Source of the DNA: JAGMCF01 sp964398885
GTDB lineage: Bacteria; Cloacimonadota; Cloacimonadia; JGIOTU-2
Assembly: GCA_964398885.1 (NCBI GenBank)
Contig: CAYNOU010000015.1
Span: 1-43,378 of the forward strand
Length of the DNA: 43,378 nucleotides
Direction of reading: 5' to 3'
The notes below the pieces were generated by a model, which worked only from the letters and a program-made list of their open reading frames with translations, did no database searches and had not been told where the DNA came from. Both the position numbers and the translations under genes were made by a program. This document shows, in pieces, positions 1 through 9,809 of the stretch (position 1 is its first letter; each line of letters opens with the position of its first letter).

Positions 1-61
1 TTTAAAAAAAGTCAATGAAAATATAACCAAAAAAATAAAACTTATATGTAGGAGGTATATA

Positions 62-3000
62 ATGACTAAAAGAAGTATATCAATAATAATCCTTATCCTG
101 TTATTAAGTGTTATGCAATTAACAGGGGAGGATTATTATCAAGGCAGATTGAACATTAAGGTTCAATCTCCATTTTCTATTATAAATAAGGTAAATGGGA
201 TTATTGAGACTGAGCAGAATTGGTTTAATAATCTGGCGGTAGAATATCAGATAAGCGATTTGAAAAAGATTTTTCATGTTGACTATGTGCCTTTTTTACA
301 ATGGTATACTTTAGAATTTCCTGATAGTATATCTGTTGAGATGGTGTTAAACAGTTTTCAAACGAAGTCAGAAATAATCATAGCTGAACCTTCCTACAGA
401 TATGAGTTATGCTATATTCCGGATGATTCGCTCTATTACAATCAATGGGCATTACCAAAAATACAGGCAGAAGATGCCTGGGAGATTGAAACAGGCAGTG
501 AAGATGTAATTGTTGGAGTGATAGATACAGGTATAGATTTAGGTAATCCAGATTCATTATTTTCTGATGGACCACATCCTGATTTAGACAACAATATTAT
601 AAAAGATGAATATGGCGAAGTCTTTGGTCATAATTTTATAAATCCAGATTGGCCTAATGTTCCTTTTGATGAGAATGGCCACGGGACCCATGTTTCCGGT
701 ATCATCGCAGCGGTTACCAATAACAATATAGGTGTAGCAGGTTTAGCAGGAGGTTGGGGTGAAATTGGTGGTGTAAAGATTATGCCTGTGAAGGTTTTCC
801 CACGAAGTGGTGGTACACCTCCAAATATAGTTGCAGCTGGGATTCTATGGGCAGCAGACCCTGATGGAAATCCTGCTTCAGATGATGGCTGTGATATAAT
901 CAATATGAGTTGGGGAGGTCCAACATCCTCTGTAATTGAATTAGCGATTGATAGTGCCTATGCTTGGGGAATTACTCTTATTGCTTCTGCTGGTAATGGC
1001 TATACTACAGATTATACATATTCTTATCCTGCGAAGTATCCTGAGGTAATTGCTGTTGTTTCTACGGATAGTACTGATACGAAATCAGATTTTTCAACTT
1101 ATGGTTACTGGACGGATATTTCTGCTCCTGGTGGTTATGATATACCTTTGCACAGACCTGAAAATATACTATCAACCACTCCACATTATCCAGGATTCTA
1201 TTTTCACGAGTTAACTGACCCTAAATATCATATGGAGATGAACTATGATTATGCTGATGGTACTTCAATGGCTGCTCCCTATATAGCAGGATTAACTGCA
1301 TTGATAAAATCACATTTTCCAGGGATAACCAATGACTCAATTAGAGAGAGGATATTAGGCACAACAGATGAACTTAATCTTATAAAGCAGGAACATATTG
1401 GAAAAGTCGGCGCTGGAAGAATAAATACATATCATGCTCTAATAGACGACCCTCATCCTAATATTATGGCTCATAGTTTGACTATAATAGACGGAAATAA
1501 TGGTATTTTTGAGTGTGGAGAAATTGCGGAGTTAGAAATAGAACTAAAAAACTGGTGGATTGATGCATATAGTGTTACAGGCACTCTTTATACAGATGAC
1601 CCTGCAATAACAATCAGTAATAATGAATTAGATTGGGGTGATATTAGTCAGGATTCAGTTGCCAGTCACACTCCATTACCTGAGGTAATCGATAGTAGTT
1701 TAGAGCCAAGAGTTATTACCTTACAACTTGAGATTGAAGTTGATAATATGGAAACAAAAATTTTGCATATCCCATTAGAACTTCATCCTAATGTTAATAC
1801 ATCTCTTCTTGATACAATTGCTCTTGCTGGGGAGGAGATAACAACCAGAACTGTTTTAGAGGATATAGATAATGATGGAATTGATGAAATTATTATTGGT
1901 GCTTCTAATGGAAATGTATATATTTACAATCACCCTGATAATATCATTACTTTAGAGACCAGTGCTGAAATAAATTGTACGCCAGCAGTAGGAGATATTG
2001 ATAATGATGGAGAGATGGAGATCGTTGCAGGCAATGATAATGGAGAAGTATGGGTTTGGGATTATCAAGGTAATGTTCAATTTACAATATCTAGTGATGA
2101 GATAGGTGGAAAAGTTACAAATAATATTGTTATTGAAGATGTAACAGAAGATGGTCAGCAAGAAATTATTGTAACCACAAAGTATTGGGGTGGAGGAATT
2201 GACGGATTCCATATTATTGATATAGAGAATCAACAAGTACATTCTCAACCAGTGGGTAAAATAGAAGTTCCAATATCAGTGGCAGATGTTAATAATGATT
2301 CAAAAAAGGAGATTCTATTGAATATTGATTCTGGCTATGCTATTGCTTTTAAGGTATATTCTGTTAATTCTGATTATAGTATTATAGAAGAGTTTTCTAC
2401 TTCTGTAGGAAGTGCAATACGACATTCGTTATCTGGACCAATAGTAGCAAATATAAAAGATGAATATCCTTCCGAAAATGATCTACCAGAAATTATAATA
2501 AGTTACTACCAATTTGACAACACCGCTGGAAGATATTATCAGGTATCAGATAATATAGCAGTATATCATTTTGGAGAAGAAAATCCGGTATGGTCTATGG
2601 ATTATCCTGCTATGGATAAAAAGTCTCAAATCATTGTGGGAGATTTTTCTAAATATGATGATGGATTGGAAATAATATTCTATAGTTGGTATTTTTATAG
2701 ATTATTGGATTGTGATGGAAATGAGATTGAGCATACAAATTTAATTGATTCAGATAATATTTCTCAAATCTTTTGTGATCTTGACAATAGCGATTACCAA
2801 GAATTCATTTCATTATCCAATGATTTTCTTACTGTTTTTGATAATAAATTCAATGAATTGCCAGGATGGAAAGTAATTAGCACTGATAGCAAATTTGTAA
2901 ATATATCAGTTGGTAATGTTATTTCTAACAACGATAACAGTATCATTTTAACAACTGAAGATGGAAAAATCTATGCATTTCCAATAGACTATTCCCCAAC

Positions 3001-4621
3001 ATCCATTTCCGAATGGCCTCAATACCAAAACAATGCCCGAAATACAGGCTGCTATTTCCAGCCCTTACCAGAGGATATTGCCCAGGACATCACTGTCAAA
3101 CATAATGCAGTAATTGATAAGACAATAGGATTTCCAGCCAAAGGTGTCACACTTACAGTTGAATCTGGCAATGAAATCCTTTTCAAGCCATTAGGTTCTA
3201 TTTGTGGTGGAAATATCTTTGCTGTCGGAACAGAAGACGATTCAATAACATTTGCAGGTCTTTGTGCTGATACAACAAAAGAATATTGGGATGGAATTTC
3301 TATTGTGAAAGATAGCCAGTGTCATTTCAAACATTGCAATTTGCAAAATGCTATTTCTGCAATTTTCATGGAAGATATTGGGAATCAGTATATTGAAAAC
3401 TGTATTATAGAAAATAATGCTACTGGTATCTTTCTGTATAACTCATCACCAATTATAAAGGAAAACATCATCACCTGGAATGATTTTGGAATTGCAGGCC
3501 TCCACAATAGTATGCCTATTCTTACAGATTTAAGTGAACAACACATTCCCTTTGCAAATGCTTTAGTTGGTAATACATTGAATATTTTCCTTGATGGTTC
3601 TATAACCTACTTGAATAATGGACAAAATGATATATTCAGTTTAGGAGAAGAGTATTATATCAGACTAAGGAACTATCCTGATAGGTTTTTAGAAGCAAGG
3701 CGAAATTATTGGGGTACAACTGATATTGAGGAAATCTATACTCATCTTGACCCTGCTGATAAATTTATTATTGAACCAATATGTGAAGAGCCAAATACTT
3801 CCTATTTTCCTTATATTTCATCAGAGTTTGATTTACTAAGAGAAGCATATACTTATCTTGGTAATGAGGATTATGTAAATGCTGAAATTAGTTTCAAAAA
3901 TTTAATTGCGACTTATCCGGAAACACAAGAAGCAGACCAATCTATAAGTGGTTTATTCATTTGTTATAAAGAATCTGAAGGTAATTGGGATGAATTTGAA
4001 ACTTACATAAATAACCTGTTGAATCAACCAGGTATATCAGAAACTTCCCAGAAATTATGGTTCAGTTATCTTAATTTATGCAAAAGAGAGAAAGAAGAAT
4101 ATGATATTGCTATTGCCAATTATGAATCTATACTGGAAAATAATCCCACCTATGAGGATTCTTGCTATGCTGTGATAGATATTGGGAATACATATTTAGA
4201 AGCAGGTAATGGTGGGAAAAGTATCTCTGGTAAATATCCTGAGTTGATTCCGCTTTCAGCAGAATTGCATCAGAAAAAATCAAGAGAGTTGTTGAATTCA
4301 ATATTAACTGGCAAAAAGATTCGTTCACAGAAACCAGAGATTAGTAAACTTATTCTCCATCAGAACTATCCTAATCCTTACAAGCATAATACAACTATCA
4401 GTTATGCTATACCAAAATCTGGGACAGTCTCACTGAAGATTTATAACATCAAAGGTCAATTAGTAAAAACTGTTGTAAATGAGCATAAAGAAAAAGGTTA
4501 TTATACAGAAATCTGGGATGGTAGAAATGACAATGGCAAAAAACTGGCAAATGGCATTTACTTCTATAAGATAAAGATTGAAGGCAAATCAAAGGTAAAA
4601 AAGATGCTATTACTGCGCTGA
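62..4621 (+). CDS. Secreted S8 subtilase with FG-GAP-like, beta-helix, TPR and C-terminal sorting domains
   Basis: A 1519-residue secreted serine protease. A hydrophobic signal peptide (about residues 5-22) is followed by a propeptide-like region and the subtilase domain. The catalytic triad is visible: Asp155 (VIDTGID), His207 (NGHGTHVSG) and Ser402 (DGTSMAAP), with oxyanion Asn312. Residues about 590-1000 contain repeated DIDNDG/DVNNDS motifs typical of FG-GAP/VCBS beta-propeller repeats. Next come a right-handed beta-helix-like stretch (about 1030-1250), TPR-like helices (about 1270-1430) and a FlgD-like / type IX-type sorting module (QNYPNPY, IYNIKGQLV, NGIYFYKI). Start ATG 62 has GGAGG eight bases upstream. 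It is probably exported and retained at the surface or released. Substrate cannot be told. A terminator follows directly. Confidence 0.93.
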   Translation: MTKRSISIIILILLLSVMQLTGEDYYQGRLNIKVQSPFSIINKVNGIIETEQNWFNNLAVEYQISDLKKIFHVDYVPFLQWYTLEFPDSISVEMVLNSFQTKSEIIIAEPSYRYELCYIPDDSLYYNQWALPKIQAEDAWEIETGSEDVIVGVIDTGIDLGNPDSLFSDGPHPDLDNNIIKDEYGEVFGHNFINPDWPNVPFDENGHGTHVSGIIAAVTNNNIGVAGLAGGWGEIGGVKIMPVKVFPRSGGTPPNIVAAGILWAADPDGNPASDDGCDIINMSWGGPTSSVIELAIDSAYAWGITLIASAGNGYTTDYTYSYPAKYPEVIAVVSTDSTDTKSDFSTYGYWTDISAPGGYDIPLHRPENILSTTPHYPGFYFHELTDPKYHMEMNYDYADGTSMAAPYIAGLTALIKSHFPGITNDSIRERILGTTDELNLIKQEHIGKVGAGRINTYHALIDDPHPNIMAHSLTIIDGNNGIFECGEIAELEIELKNWWIDAYSVTGTLYTDDPAITISNNELDWGDISQDSVASHTPLPEVIDSSLEPRVITLQLEIEVDNMETKILHIPLELHPNVNTSLLDTIALAGEEITTRTVLEDIDNDGIDEIIIGASNGNVYIYNHPDNIITLETSAEINCTPAVGDIDNDGEMEIVAGNDNGEVWVWDYQGNVQFTISSDEIGGKVTNNIVIEDVTEDGQQEIIVTTKYWGGGIDGFHIIDIENQQVHSQPVGKIEVPISVADVNNDSKKEILLNIDSGYAIAFKVYSVNSDYSIIEEFSTSVGSAIRHSLSGPIVANIKDEYPSENDLPEIIISYYQFDNTAGRYYQVSDNIAVYHFGEENPVWSMDYPAMDKKSQIIVGDFSKYDDGLEIIFYSWYFYRLLDCDGNEIEHTNLIDSDNISQIFCDLDNSDYQEFISLSNDFLTVFDNKFNELPGWKVISTDSKFVNISVGNVISNNDNSIILTTEDGKIYAFPIDYSPTSISEWPQYQNNARNTGCYFQPLPEDIAQDITVKHNAVIDKTIGFPAKGVTLTVESGNEILFKPLGSICGGNIFAVGTEDDSITFAGLCADTTKEYWDGISIVKDSQCHFKHCNLQNAISAIFMEDIGNQYIENCIIENNATGIFLYNSSPIIKENIITWNDFGIAGLHNSMPILTDLSEQHIPFANALVGNTLNIFLDGSITYLNNGQNDIFSLGEEYYIRLRNYPDRFLEARRNYWGTTDIEEIYTHLDPADKFIIEPICEEPNTSYFPYISSEFDLLREAYTYLGNEDYVNAEISFKNLIATYPETQEADQSISGLFICYKESEGNWDEFETYINNLLNQPGISETSQKLWFSYLNLCKREKEEYDIAIANYESILENNPTYEDSCYAVIDIGNTYLEAGNGGKSISGKYPELIPLSAELHQKKSRELLNSILTGKKIRSQKPEISKLILHQNYPNPYKHNTTISYAIPKSGTVSLKIYNIKGQLVKTVVNEHKEKGYYTEIWDGRNDNGKKLANGIYFYKIKIEGKSKVKKMLLLR

Positions 4622-4652
4622 CGAGTTAGTTGTACGTTAGTAGTTAATATTC

Positions 4653-4683
4653 CAGGGGTGGTTTTATCCACCCCTGTATTTTT
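4653..4683 (+). terminator. Rho-independent terminator after the subtilase gene
   Basis: A perfect 9-bp inverted repeat, CAGGGGTGG (4653-4661) and CCACCCCTG (4668-4676), has a 6-nt loop and is followed by TATTTTT. It lies 32 bases after the subtilase stop codon and ahead of the acyltransferase gene, so it should insulate the two. Confidence 0.85.
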
Positions 4684-4752
4684 ACAGAGGAAAAACAAAA
4701 TAATTGACACGAAAAAGTGATAAAGGGATTTTTTTATAAAAAAGGAGTAAGT

Positions 4753-5502
4753 ATGAATCATCAAATTTCAAAGAGAGCTATTATTGGAAAAGAAACAAAG
4801 ATTGGCTTCAATGTAATCATTGAGGATGATGTGCAAATTGGAAATAACTGCCTAATAGGCCATAATGTTATTATTCATAGAGGTGCAAAGATTGGGGATG
4901 AAGTGAGAATTGATGATAACACAATTATTTGTAAGGAACCACTTTTTGCCCCACGAAGTATTTTTAAAGCAAAGAAGTTTGCCCCATCCGTGATTGGAAA
5001 TAATTGCTTGATTGGAGCGAATGTTGTTATTTATGTTGGCTCTGTTATTGGCAAGAGAAATCTAATTGCTGACCTTTCTACCATTCGGGAAGATGTAGAA
5101 ATTGGTGATTTGAATATTATCGGGAGAAATGTAACAATAGAAAATTTTGTAAATATTGGCAACCGTAATAAATTTGAAACTAATTCATATATCACTGCCT
5201 ATTCAGAGATTGGTGATTATTGCTTTATAGCTCCTGCAGTTGCTACAAGTAATGATAATTATATGGGTCGTGATAAAGAACGATATAAACATTTTAAGGG
5301 AGTTACAATAAAAACAGGTGGCAGGATAGGCGTTAATGCAACAATTCTACCCGGGAAAATAATTGAGGAAGACGCGATGGTTGCTGCAGGTGCTATTGTC
5401 ACAAAAAATGTACCTAAAGAAAAGATCGTTATAGGAAATCCTGCTTATGTTTTTCGTAATGTAGATGAAAAACAGCTTCTAAGAAACAATTTAGATAAAT
5501 AG
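4753..5502 (+). CDS. LpxA/LpxD-like left-handed beta-helix (hexapeptide) acyltransferase
   Basis: A 249-residue protein built almost wholly of hexapeptide repeats ([IV]G-x4: IGFNVI, IGNNCLIG, IGDEVR, IGKRNL, IGDLNIIGRN), the fold of trimeric acetyl/acyltransferases. The end (ILPGKIIEEDAMVAAGAIVTKNVP) is the usual coil terminus, followed by the GNPA motif. These enzymes transfer an acetyl or acyl group from CoA or ACP to a sugar; the exact substrate is not clear. The closest look is to UDP-sugar N-acyltransferases or serine-acetyltransferase-like enzymes in surface polysaccharide or lipid A work. ATG 4753 was chosen over an upstream TTG because AAAGGAG sits just before it. Confidence 0.8.
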   Translation: MNHQISKRAIIGKETKIGFNVIIEDDVQIGNNCLIGHNVIIHRGAKIGDEVRIDDNTIICKEPLFAPRSIFKAKKFAPSVIGNNCLIGANVVIYVGSVIGKRNLIADLSTIREDVEIGDLNIIGRNVTIENFVNIGNRNKFETNSYITAYSEIGDYCFIAPAVATSNDNYMGRDKERYKHFKGVTIKTGGRIGVNATILPGKIIEEDAMVAAGAIVTKNVPKEKIVIGNPAYVFRNVDEKQLLRNNLDK

Positions 5503-5757
5503 TTTTACATAACATAAATAAGACTAAAAAACAGGTCAAGGTGTGTACCCAATATGAAACATACATGTCCCGAAAACAAATCGGGACACCCCATTAAATA
5601 GGAAAAGATTTAATCCCAGTGAAATAGGAAGAAATTTCACAGGGTAGGCGGGTCAAGCAAAGGAGTATGAAAATTTTACTTGTTTTGGAGTAGGCGAGTC
5701 TCTCGCCGTATTTAGCCGACGGAGTCGGCTACTCCAAATAATTTAAGGGATTTACAT
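5503..5757. repeat. Intergenic dispersed repeats with a cruciform-forming element
   Basis: No gene is seen. ATATGAAACATACAT (5552-5566) recurs near 6544, 11250 and 30366 (reverse). It is followed by a TCCCG/CGGGA hairpin and two A+T hairpins with repeated sense (ATTAAAT..ATTTAAT, GTGAAAT..ATTTCAC). At 5685-5737 outer arms TTGGAGTAG and CTACTCCAA enclose two inner hairpins, GGCGAG-TCT-CTCGCC (5693-5707) and GCCGAC-GGA-GTCGGC (5715-5729). That is a three-way-junction palindrome of the REP/MITE kind. Confidence 0.75.
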
Positions 5758-6510
5758 ATGAAAAAGAAAGCATTAGTAATTATTCCAACTTATAATGAGT
5801 CAGAAAATATCGCTGTTTTGATTCCTGAAATATTAAAACAGGATGAGATTATTGAAACTCTAATTGTGGATGATAACTCTCCTGATGGAACATCAGGAAT
5901 TGTAAAAGATATTATGACAGACAACCCCAGAGTCCACCTTTTAAAGCGTGAGAAAAAGCAGGGTTTAGGCAGTGCATATATTGCTGGATTCAAGTATGCC
6001 ATACAGAATAAATATGATTATATTTTTGAAATGGATGCAGACTTTTCACATAATCCTGACAAATTACCCGAACTTCTTAATGCTATAAAGACCAATGACT
6101 TAGTAATCGGCTCAAGATACATAACCGGGGTGAATGTAGTAAATTGGCCTGCCCGTCGTTTACTATTAAGTCTTATGGCATCAAAATATGTACGGATAAT
6201 AACTAGAATGCCAGTAAAAGACCCCACTGCAGGATTCAAATGTTTTCGCAGAGAAGTTTTAGAAGCAATAGATCTTGACAATGTTCTTTCTGATGGCTAT
6301 TCATTTCAGATAGAAGTGAATTACAAAGTTTGGAAAAAGGGCTTTCGTATTAAAGAAATTCCAATTATATTTGTTGAACGACGAAGCGGAAAATCTAAAA
6401 TGTCAAAAAAGATTGTAAAAGAAGCAATTTTTATTGTTTGGAAGTTAAGGATATTTCCAAAATATTGGGCAAAAAGACGAAGAAAACATTTAAAGAAAAG
6501 AAATACTTGA
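5758..6510 (+). CDS. Polyprenol-phosphate mannose synthase-like GT2 glycosyltransferase
   Basis: A 250-residue GT-A glycosyltransferase of family 2. The nucleotide-binding start IIPTYNESENI, VDDNSPDGT and the metal-binding DAD within EMDADFSHNP are typical of dolichyl/polyprenyl-phosphate mannosyltransferase (DPM1-like). So is the later block DPTAGFKCFRREVLEAI...SDGYSFQIEV. It moves a sugar from a nucleotide donor onto a polyprenyl phosphate at the inner face of the cytoplasmic membrane for later glycan or protein glycosylation. It lacks the C-terminal membrane helices of longer relatives and ends in a very basic tail (RRRKHLKKR). The donor sugar is not certain. ATG 5758 has GGGA nine bases upstream. 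Confidence 0.88.
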   Translation: MKKKALVIIPTYNESENIAVLIPEILKQDEIIETLIVDDNSPDGTSGIVKDIMTDNPRVHLLKREKKQGLGSAYIAGFKYAIQNKYDYIFEMDADFSHNPDKLPELLNAIKTNDLVIGSRYITGVNVVNWPARRLLLSLMASKYVRIITRMPVKDPTAGFKCFRREVLEAIDLDNVLSDGYSFQIEVNYKVWKKGFRIKEIPIIFVERRSGKSKMSKKIVKEAIFIVWKLRIFPKYWAKRRRKHLKKRNT

Positions 6511-6540
6511 CGGTAAAGCTTTTTTCACAAATAGATATTT

Positions 6541-6819
6541 ATAATATGAAACATTCATTTCAGCGAAGTGACACCCCAGTTAAATATAAAAAAAAGGTTT
6601 AACGGGGCAGGCAAAAGAACATAAAAATTATTAATAACTTAAAATAGTCCGCCAGTCCTCCTGATGTATCGGGACGACTCCGTCTCGGAGCTGACGGATA
6701 AAATATTGTTTGTGTTTACCCCGTGAAATAAAAGTGTATAGAAATGATAGGCAATTATAATAACATAATATTTCACGGGGTGAAGTTCGTGTAGTTCGTG
6801 GCAAAAAAGAGATTTTCAT
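6541..6819. repeat. Dispersed repeat region with 13-bp inverted repeat and leader shared with a gvpF/L gene
   Basis: A gene-free stretch. It holds ATATGAAACATTCAT (6544-6558), a GTTAAA..TTTAAC hairpin, a TCCGCCAG..CTGACGGA palindrome (from about 6649), and perfect 13-bp arms ACCCCGTGAAATA (6718-6730) and TATTTCACGGGGT (6769-6781). Bases 6784-6822 (AGTTCGTGTAGTTCGTGGC, then A-rich AGAGATTTTCA, then ATG) are nearly identical to the leader of the gvpF/L gene beginning at 30188 on the other strand. Confidence 0.8.
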
Positions 6820-7683
6820 ATGAAAACAAAAATTAAGACAATAATTGATTACCTTTTTATCACTGCTGGGGCAATGATAATGAGCTTGTCATTGGTATCA
6901 TTCCTTTCACCAAACAAGATTGCTGCTGGTGGAGTAAGTGGTTTGGCTATTGTATTTCATCATCTTTTTAAAATTCCTATTGGAATTACGATGTTAATTT
7001 TTAATATCCCTCTTTTCCTAATTGGTATTAAACATTTAGGTAAAAGATTTGGTATTAGAACTCTTTTTGGTATGATTAGCTTCTCAGTATTTACAGATTT
7101 TTTTGATAAGATATTACACTTTCAAGCTATTACTAACGAACCATTACTTGCTTCACTTTATGGAGGGCTTCTGATAGGTGTTGGATTGGGGATTATCTTT
7201 AAAGTGCGAGGTTCAACAGGTGGTTCTGATATTGTGGCACAGATATTTAGCCATAAAGGGATAATGAGCGCAGGTAATACTTTTCTTTTAATTGATTTTA
7301 TTGTTATCAGTTTTGCAGGTATATCATTTCAGAGAATTGAATATGCTCTCTGGGGTTTTATTGGACTCTATGTTTCAAGCAGAGTTATTGATGTGATTAT
7401 TTCTGGTTTTGGTTATGCTAAAGCCTGTTATATAATTTCAAAAAAGTCTGAAGTAATTAAAGATGAAATTTTTGATAAGATGAATCGCGGAGTAACTTTT
7501 TTTAAAGGCAAAGGTGCATATCTACAAGAGGATAGGAATATTATCTTTTGCATTGTTACAAGAAGAGAAGTAGCAAAATTAAGAGATATTGTTAAAGATA
7601 TTGATTCTGATGCATTTGTTATTATTCAGGATGTGCATCAGGTTATGGGTAAGGGCTTCAAACCAAGAGAAAATGTGGTTTAA
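6820..7683 (+). CDS. YitT family membrane protein (DUF161 + DUF2179)
   Basis: A 287-residue inner-membrane protein. The N-terminal two thirds contain about five or six hydrophobic helices with the YitT signature (NKIAAGGVSGLAIVFHHL, and GSTGGSDIVAQIF around residues 130-142). The C-terminal third is a soluble DUF2179 domain (KMNRGVTFFKGKGAYLQE...VHQVMGKGFK). Function in the family is not settled; transport roles have been suggested. The start ATG lies at the end of a dispersed repeat, so its leader is repeat-derived. No strong Shine-Dalgarno is present beyond AAGAG. Confidence 0.92.
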   Translation: MKTKIKTIIDYLFITAGAMIMSLSLVSFLSPNKIAAGGVSGLAIVFHHLFKIPIGITMLIFNIPLFLIGIKHLGKRFGIRTLFGMISFSVFTDFFDKILHFQAITNEPLLASLYGGLLIGVGLGIIFKVRGSTGGSDIVAQIFSHKGIMSAGNTFLLIDFIVISFAGISFQRIEYALWGFIGLYVSSRVIDVIISGFGYAKACYIISKKSEVIKDEIFDKMNRGVTFFKGKGAYLQEDRNIIFCIVTRREVAKLRDIVKDIDSDAFVIIQDVHQVMGKGFKPRENVV

Positions 7684-7783
7684 TTAATTATAAGCCACGA
7701 AAACGCACAAAAATGACACAAAAAATTACGAAAAATTCTTTGGATTCTCCACTTTATCCGCGGTGGAAAAAGGAGTTAACAAA

Positions 7784-8491
7784 ATGACAAAATTAGGTGT
7801 AAATATTGATCATATAGCAACAATCCGTCAGGCAAGAAAAACAATTGAGCCTGACCCGGTTGAAGCAGCATTTATTGCAGAAAAAAATGGTGCTGACCAG
7901 ATAACAATACATTTGCGTGAAGACCGACGGCACATTCAGGATAGAGATTTGCGAATATTGAGAGAAACAGTTCAAACAAGATTAAATTTAGAAATGGCTC
8001 CAACTACTGAATTGATTGCAATTGCAAAAGCTGTTCATCCTGATTCTGTAACTCTGGTTCCTGAAAAAAGAGAAGAAGTAACAACTGAAGGTGGTCTTAA
8101 TGTTGATATTAAAGGACTTGAGGAAAAAATTGCTGAACTTAAATCTGCTAAAATAAAAGTAAGCCTGTTTATTGACCCGGATATTGAAGTAATTAAGAAA
8201 GCCAGTAAACTTGGAACAGATGCTATTGAAATTCATACTGGTTACTTTGCGAACTCAGAATCTGAAAAAGATATTAAAAATGAGGTAAAAAGAATTAGAG
8301 ATGCAGCTCATACTGCTAAAAAATTGGATTTATATGTTGCTGCTGGTCACGGAATAACTTATTTTAATATTCATCATTTGAAAGGTATCACTGAAATTGA
8401 AGAATATAATATCGGGCATACAATTATTTCCCGTGCAGTTATTGTTGGGCTTGGTCAAGCGGTTAGAGAGATGAAAGCATTAATAGGCTAA
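7784..8491 (+). CDS. pdxJ: Pyridoxine 5'-phosphate synthase
   Basis: A 235-residue cytosolic TIM-barrel enzyme. It condenses 3-amino-2-oxopropyl phosphate with 1-deoxy-D-xylulose 5-phosphate to form pyridoxine 5'-phosphate, in the DXP-dependent vitamin B6 pathway. Family hallmarks are the start LGVNIDHIATIRQAR, ITIHLREDRRHIQDRDL and the late glycine-rich YVAAGHGITYFN with NIGHTIISRAV. Length is normal. ATG 7784 preceded by AAAAAGGAG is the start; an in-frame GTG at 7763 would overlap that ribosome-binding site. Confidence 0.96.
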   Translation: MTKLGVNIDHIATIRQARKTIEPDPVEAAFIAEKNGADQITIHLREDRRHIQDRDLRILRETVQTRLNLEMAPTTELIAIAKAVHPDSVTLVPEKREEVTTEGGLNVDIKGLEEKIAELKSAKIKVSLFIDPDIEVIKKASKLGTDAIEIHTGYFANSESEKDIKNEVKRIRDAAHTAKKLDLYVAAGHGITYFNIHHLKGITEIEEYNIGHTIISRAVIVGLGQAVREMKALIG

Positions 8492-8558
8492 AAGGTTTTA
8501 AAGTTTGAAAGTTTGAATACAAAGTAATGCTCATCCGTCAGCGGATTGGCCACTAATT

Positions 8559-9794
8559 ATGCTTCTTTACAATTTTATTATCACACTATTATTTATACTT
8601 TTGGGACCATATTTTCTCATTAGATTAATTACAAAAAACAAAGATTGGAAATGGCGACTTGGTTTTGGAAAATATCCACAAACTAATAAGAAAAAAATCT
8701 GGATTCATGCTTCATCTGTTGGAGAGATAAACGGTTTAACTTCTTTGATAAATAAAATTACCGCCGAACATAAGAACTGTTTTGTTTATCTATCTACAAT
8801 GACATTAACAGGCCAGGAACGAGCAGAAAAGATAGCTTTGAAACATCCTCAAAATATATTTCCATTTCTTTTTCCACTGGATATTCCCTGGATTATGATA
8901 ATAGTTTTGACTAAAATAAAACCAAAGTTACTTATTCTAACAGAAACTGAGATTTGGCCTGTTCTTATCTATTATGCTAAAAAGATAGGATGTAAAATTT
9001 TGTTGATAAATGCTCGTTTGTCTGAGAGGTCTGTGAAAAACTACAAAAAATTCCAGGTATTTTTTGATGAGGTAATCAGTAAAATAGATCTTATCTCTGC
9101 TCAATCAAAAACGGATAAAGATGGATTTAGTGAATTTGGAAATAAGAATGTTAAAATAAATGGCAATTTGAAATTTGCACTTTCTTTATCTGGGTTTGAT
9201 GAAAATAGAATAAAAAGTGATTGGAAAATAAAATCTAATTTTGTAATAGTTTTTGGGAGTAGCAGACCAGGAGAAGAAGAATTAGTTGTGGATTTGCATA
9301 AATTTCTAATCGCACAAGAAGTCAATCATCAAATTATTCTTGCACCACGCCATTTGAATAGATTACCTGAGGTTGAAAAACTATTAAAAGCTAATAATTT
9401 AAAATATGAAAAGTTGTCTGAGCTTAAAAGTAAATATGATATTCTTCTGATTGACAGAATGGGGGAGTTGACAAAAGCATATTCAATTTCAAATTTGGCA
9501 GTAATTGGTGGAAGTTTTTATGATTTTGGTGGTCATAATCCACTTGAAGCAGCTTATTTCGGCAAGCCGATTTTGATGGGAAAATTTCATCAGAGTTGTA
9601 GGAAAACAGTTGAAATGTTATTGAAATATAACGCAATTGAGATTGTTGATAAAGATGATTTAAATCAAAAAATTTTATATTTATGTAAACATCCTGAAAT
9701 AAGAAAGAAAATGGGAAACTCTGCTAAAATGGTGATGGAAAGAAACAAAGATTCATTAGAAAAAACATTAAAAGTAATTGAAAGATATTTATAA
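8559..9794 (+). CDS. waaA: 3-deoxy-D-manno-octulosonic acid (Kdo) transferase
   Basis: A 411-residue GT30 enzyme (WaaA/KdtA) that adds Kdo from CMP-Kdo to lipid IVA at the cytoplasmic face of the inner membrane. A membrane anchor (about residues 4-24) leads into IWIHASSVGEING, the conserved acceptor-side motif with the catalytic Glu. The C-terminal half has a nucleotide-sugar fold (GSSRPGEEELV, APRHLNR, VIGGSFYDFGGHNPLEAA). Its presence implies a Kdo-containing lipopolysaccharide and hence an outer membrane. Fourteen bases separate it from the radical SAM gene, suggesting co-transcription. Confidence 0.95.
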   Translation: MLLYNFIITLLFILLGPYFLIRLITKNKDWKWRLGFGKYPQTNKKKIWIHASSVGEINGLTSLINKITAEHKNCFVYLSTMTLTGQERAEKIALKHPQNIFPFLFPLDIPWIMIIVLTKIKPKLLILTETEIWPVLIYYAKKIGCKILLINARLSERSVKNYKKFQVFFDEVISKIDLISAQSKTDKDGFSEFGNKNVKINGNLKFALSLSGFDENRIKSDWKIKSNFVIVFGSSRPGEEELVVDLHKFLIAQEVNHQIILAPRHLNRLPEVEKLLKANNLKYEKLSELKSKYDILLIDRMGELTKAYSISNLAVIGGSFYDFGGHNPLEAAYFGKPILMGKFHQSCRKTVEMLLKYNAIEIVDKDDLNQKILYLCKHPEIRKKMGNSAKMVMERNKDSLEKTLKVIERYL

Positions 9795-9809
9795 ATAAAG
9801 AAGGTATTG

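Noticed and set aside
4704..4740. TTGACA at 4704 as promoter of the acyltransferase gene
   Set aside because: No -10-like hexamer lies at 16-18 bases; the nearest TATAAA is about 25 bases away.
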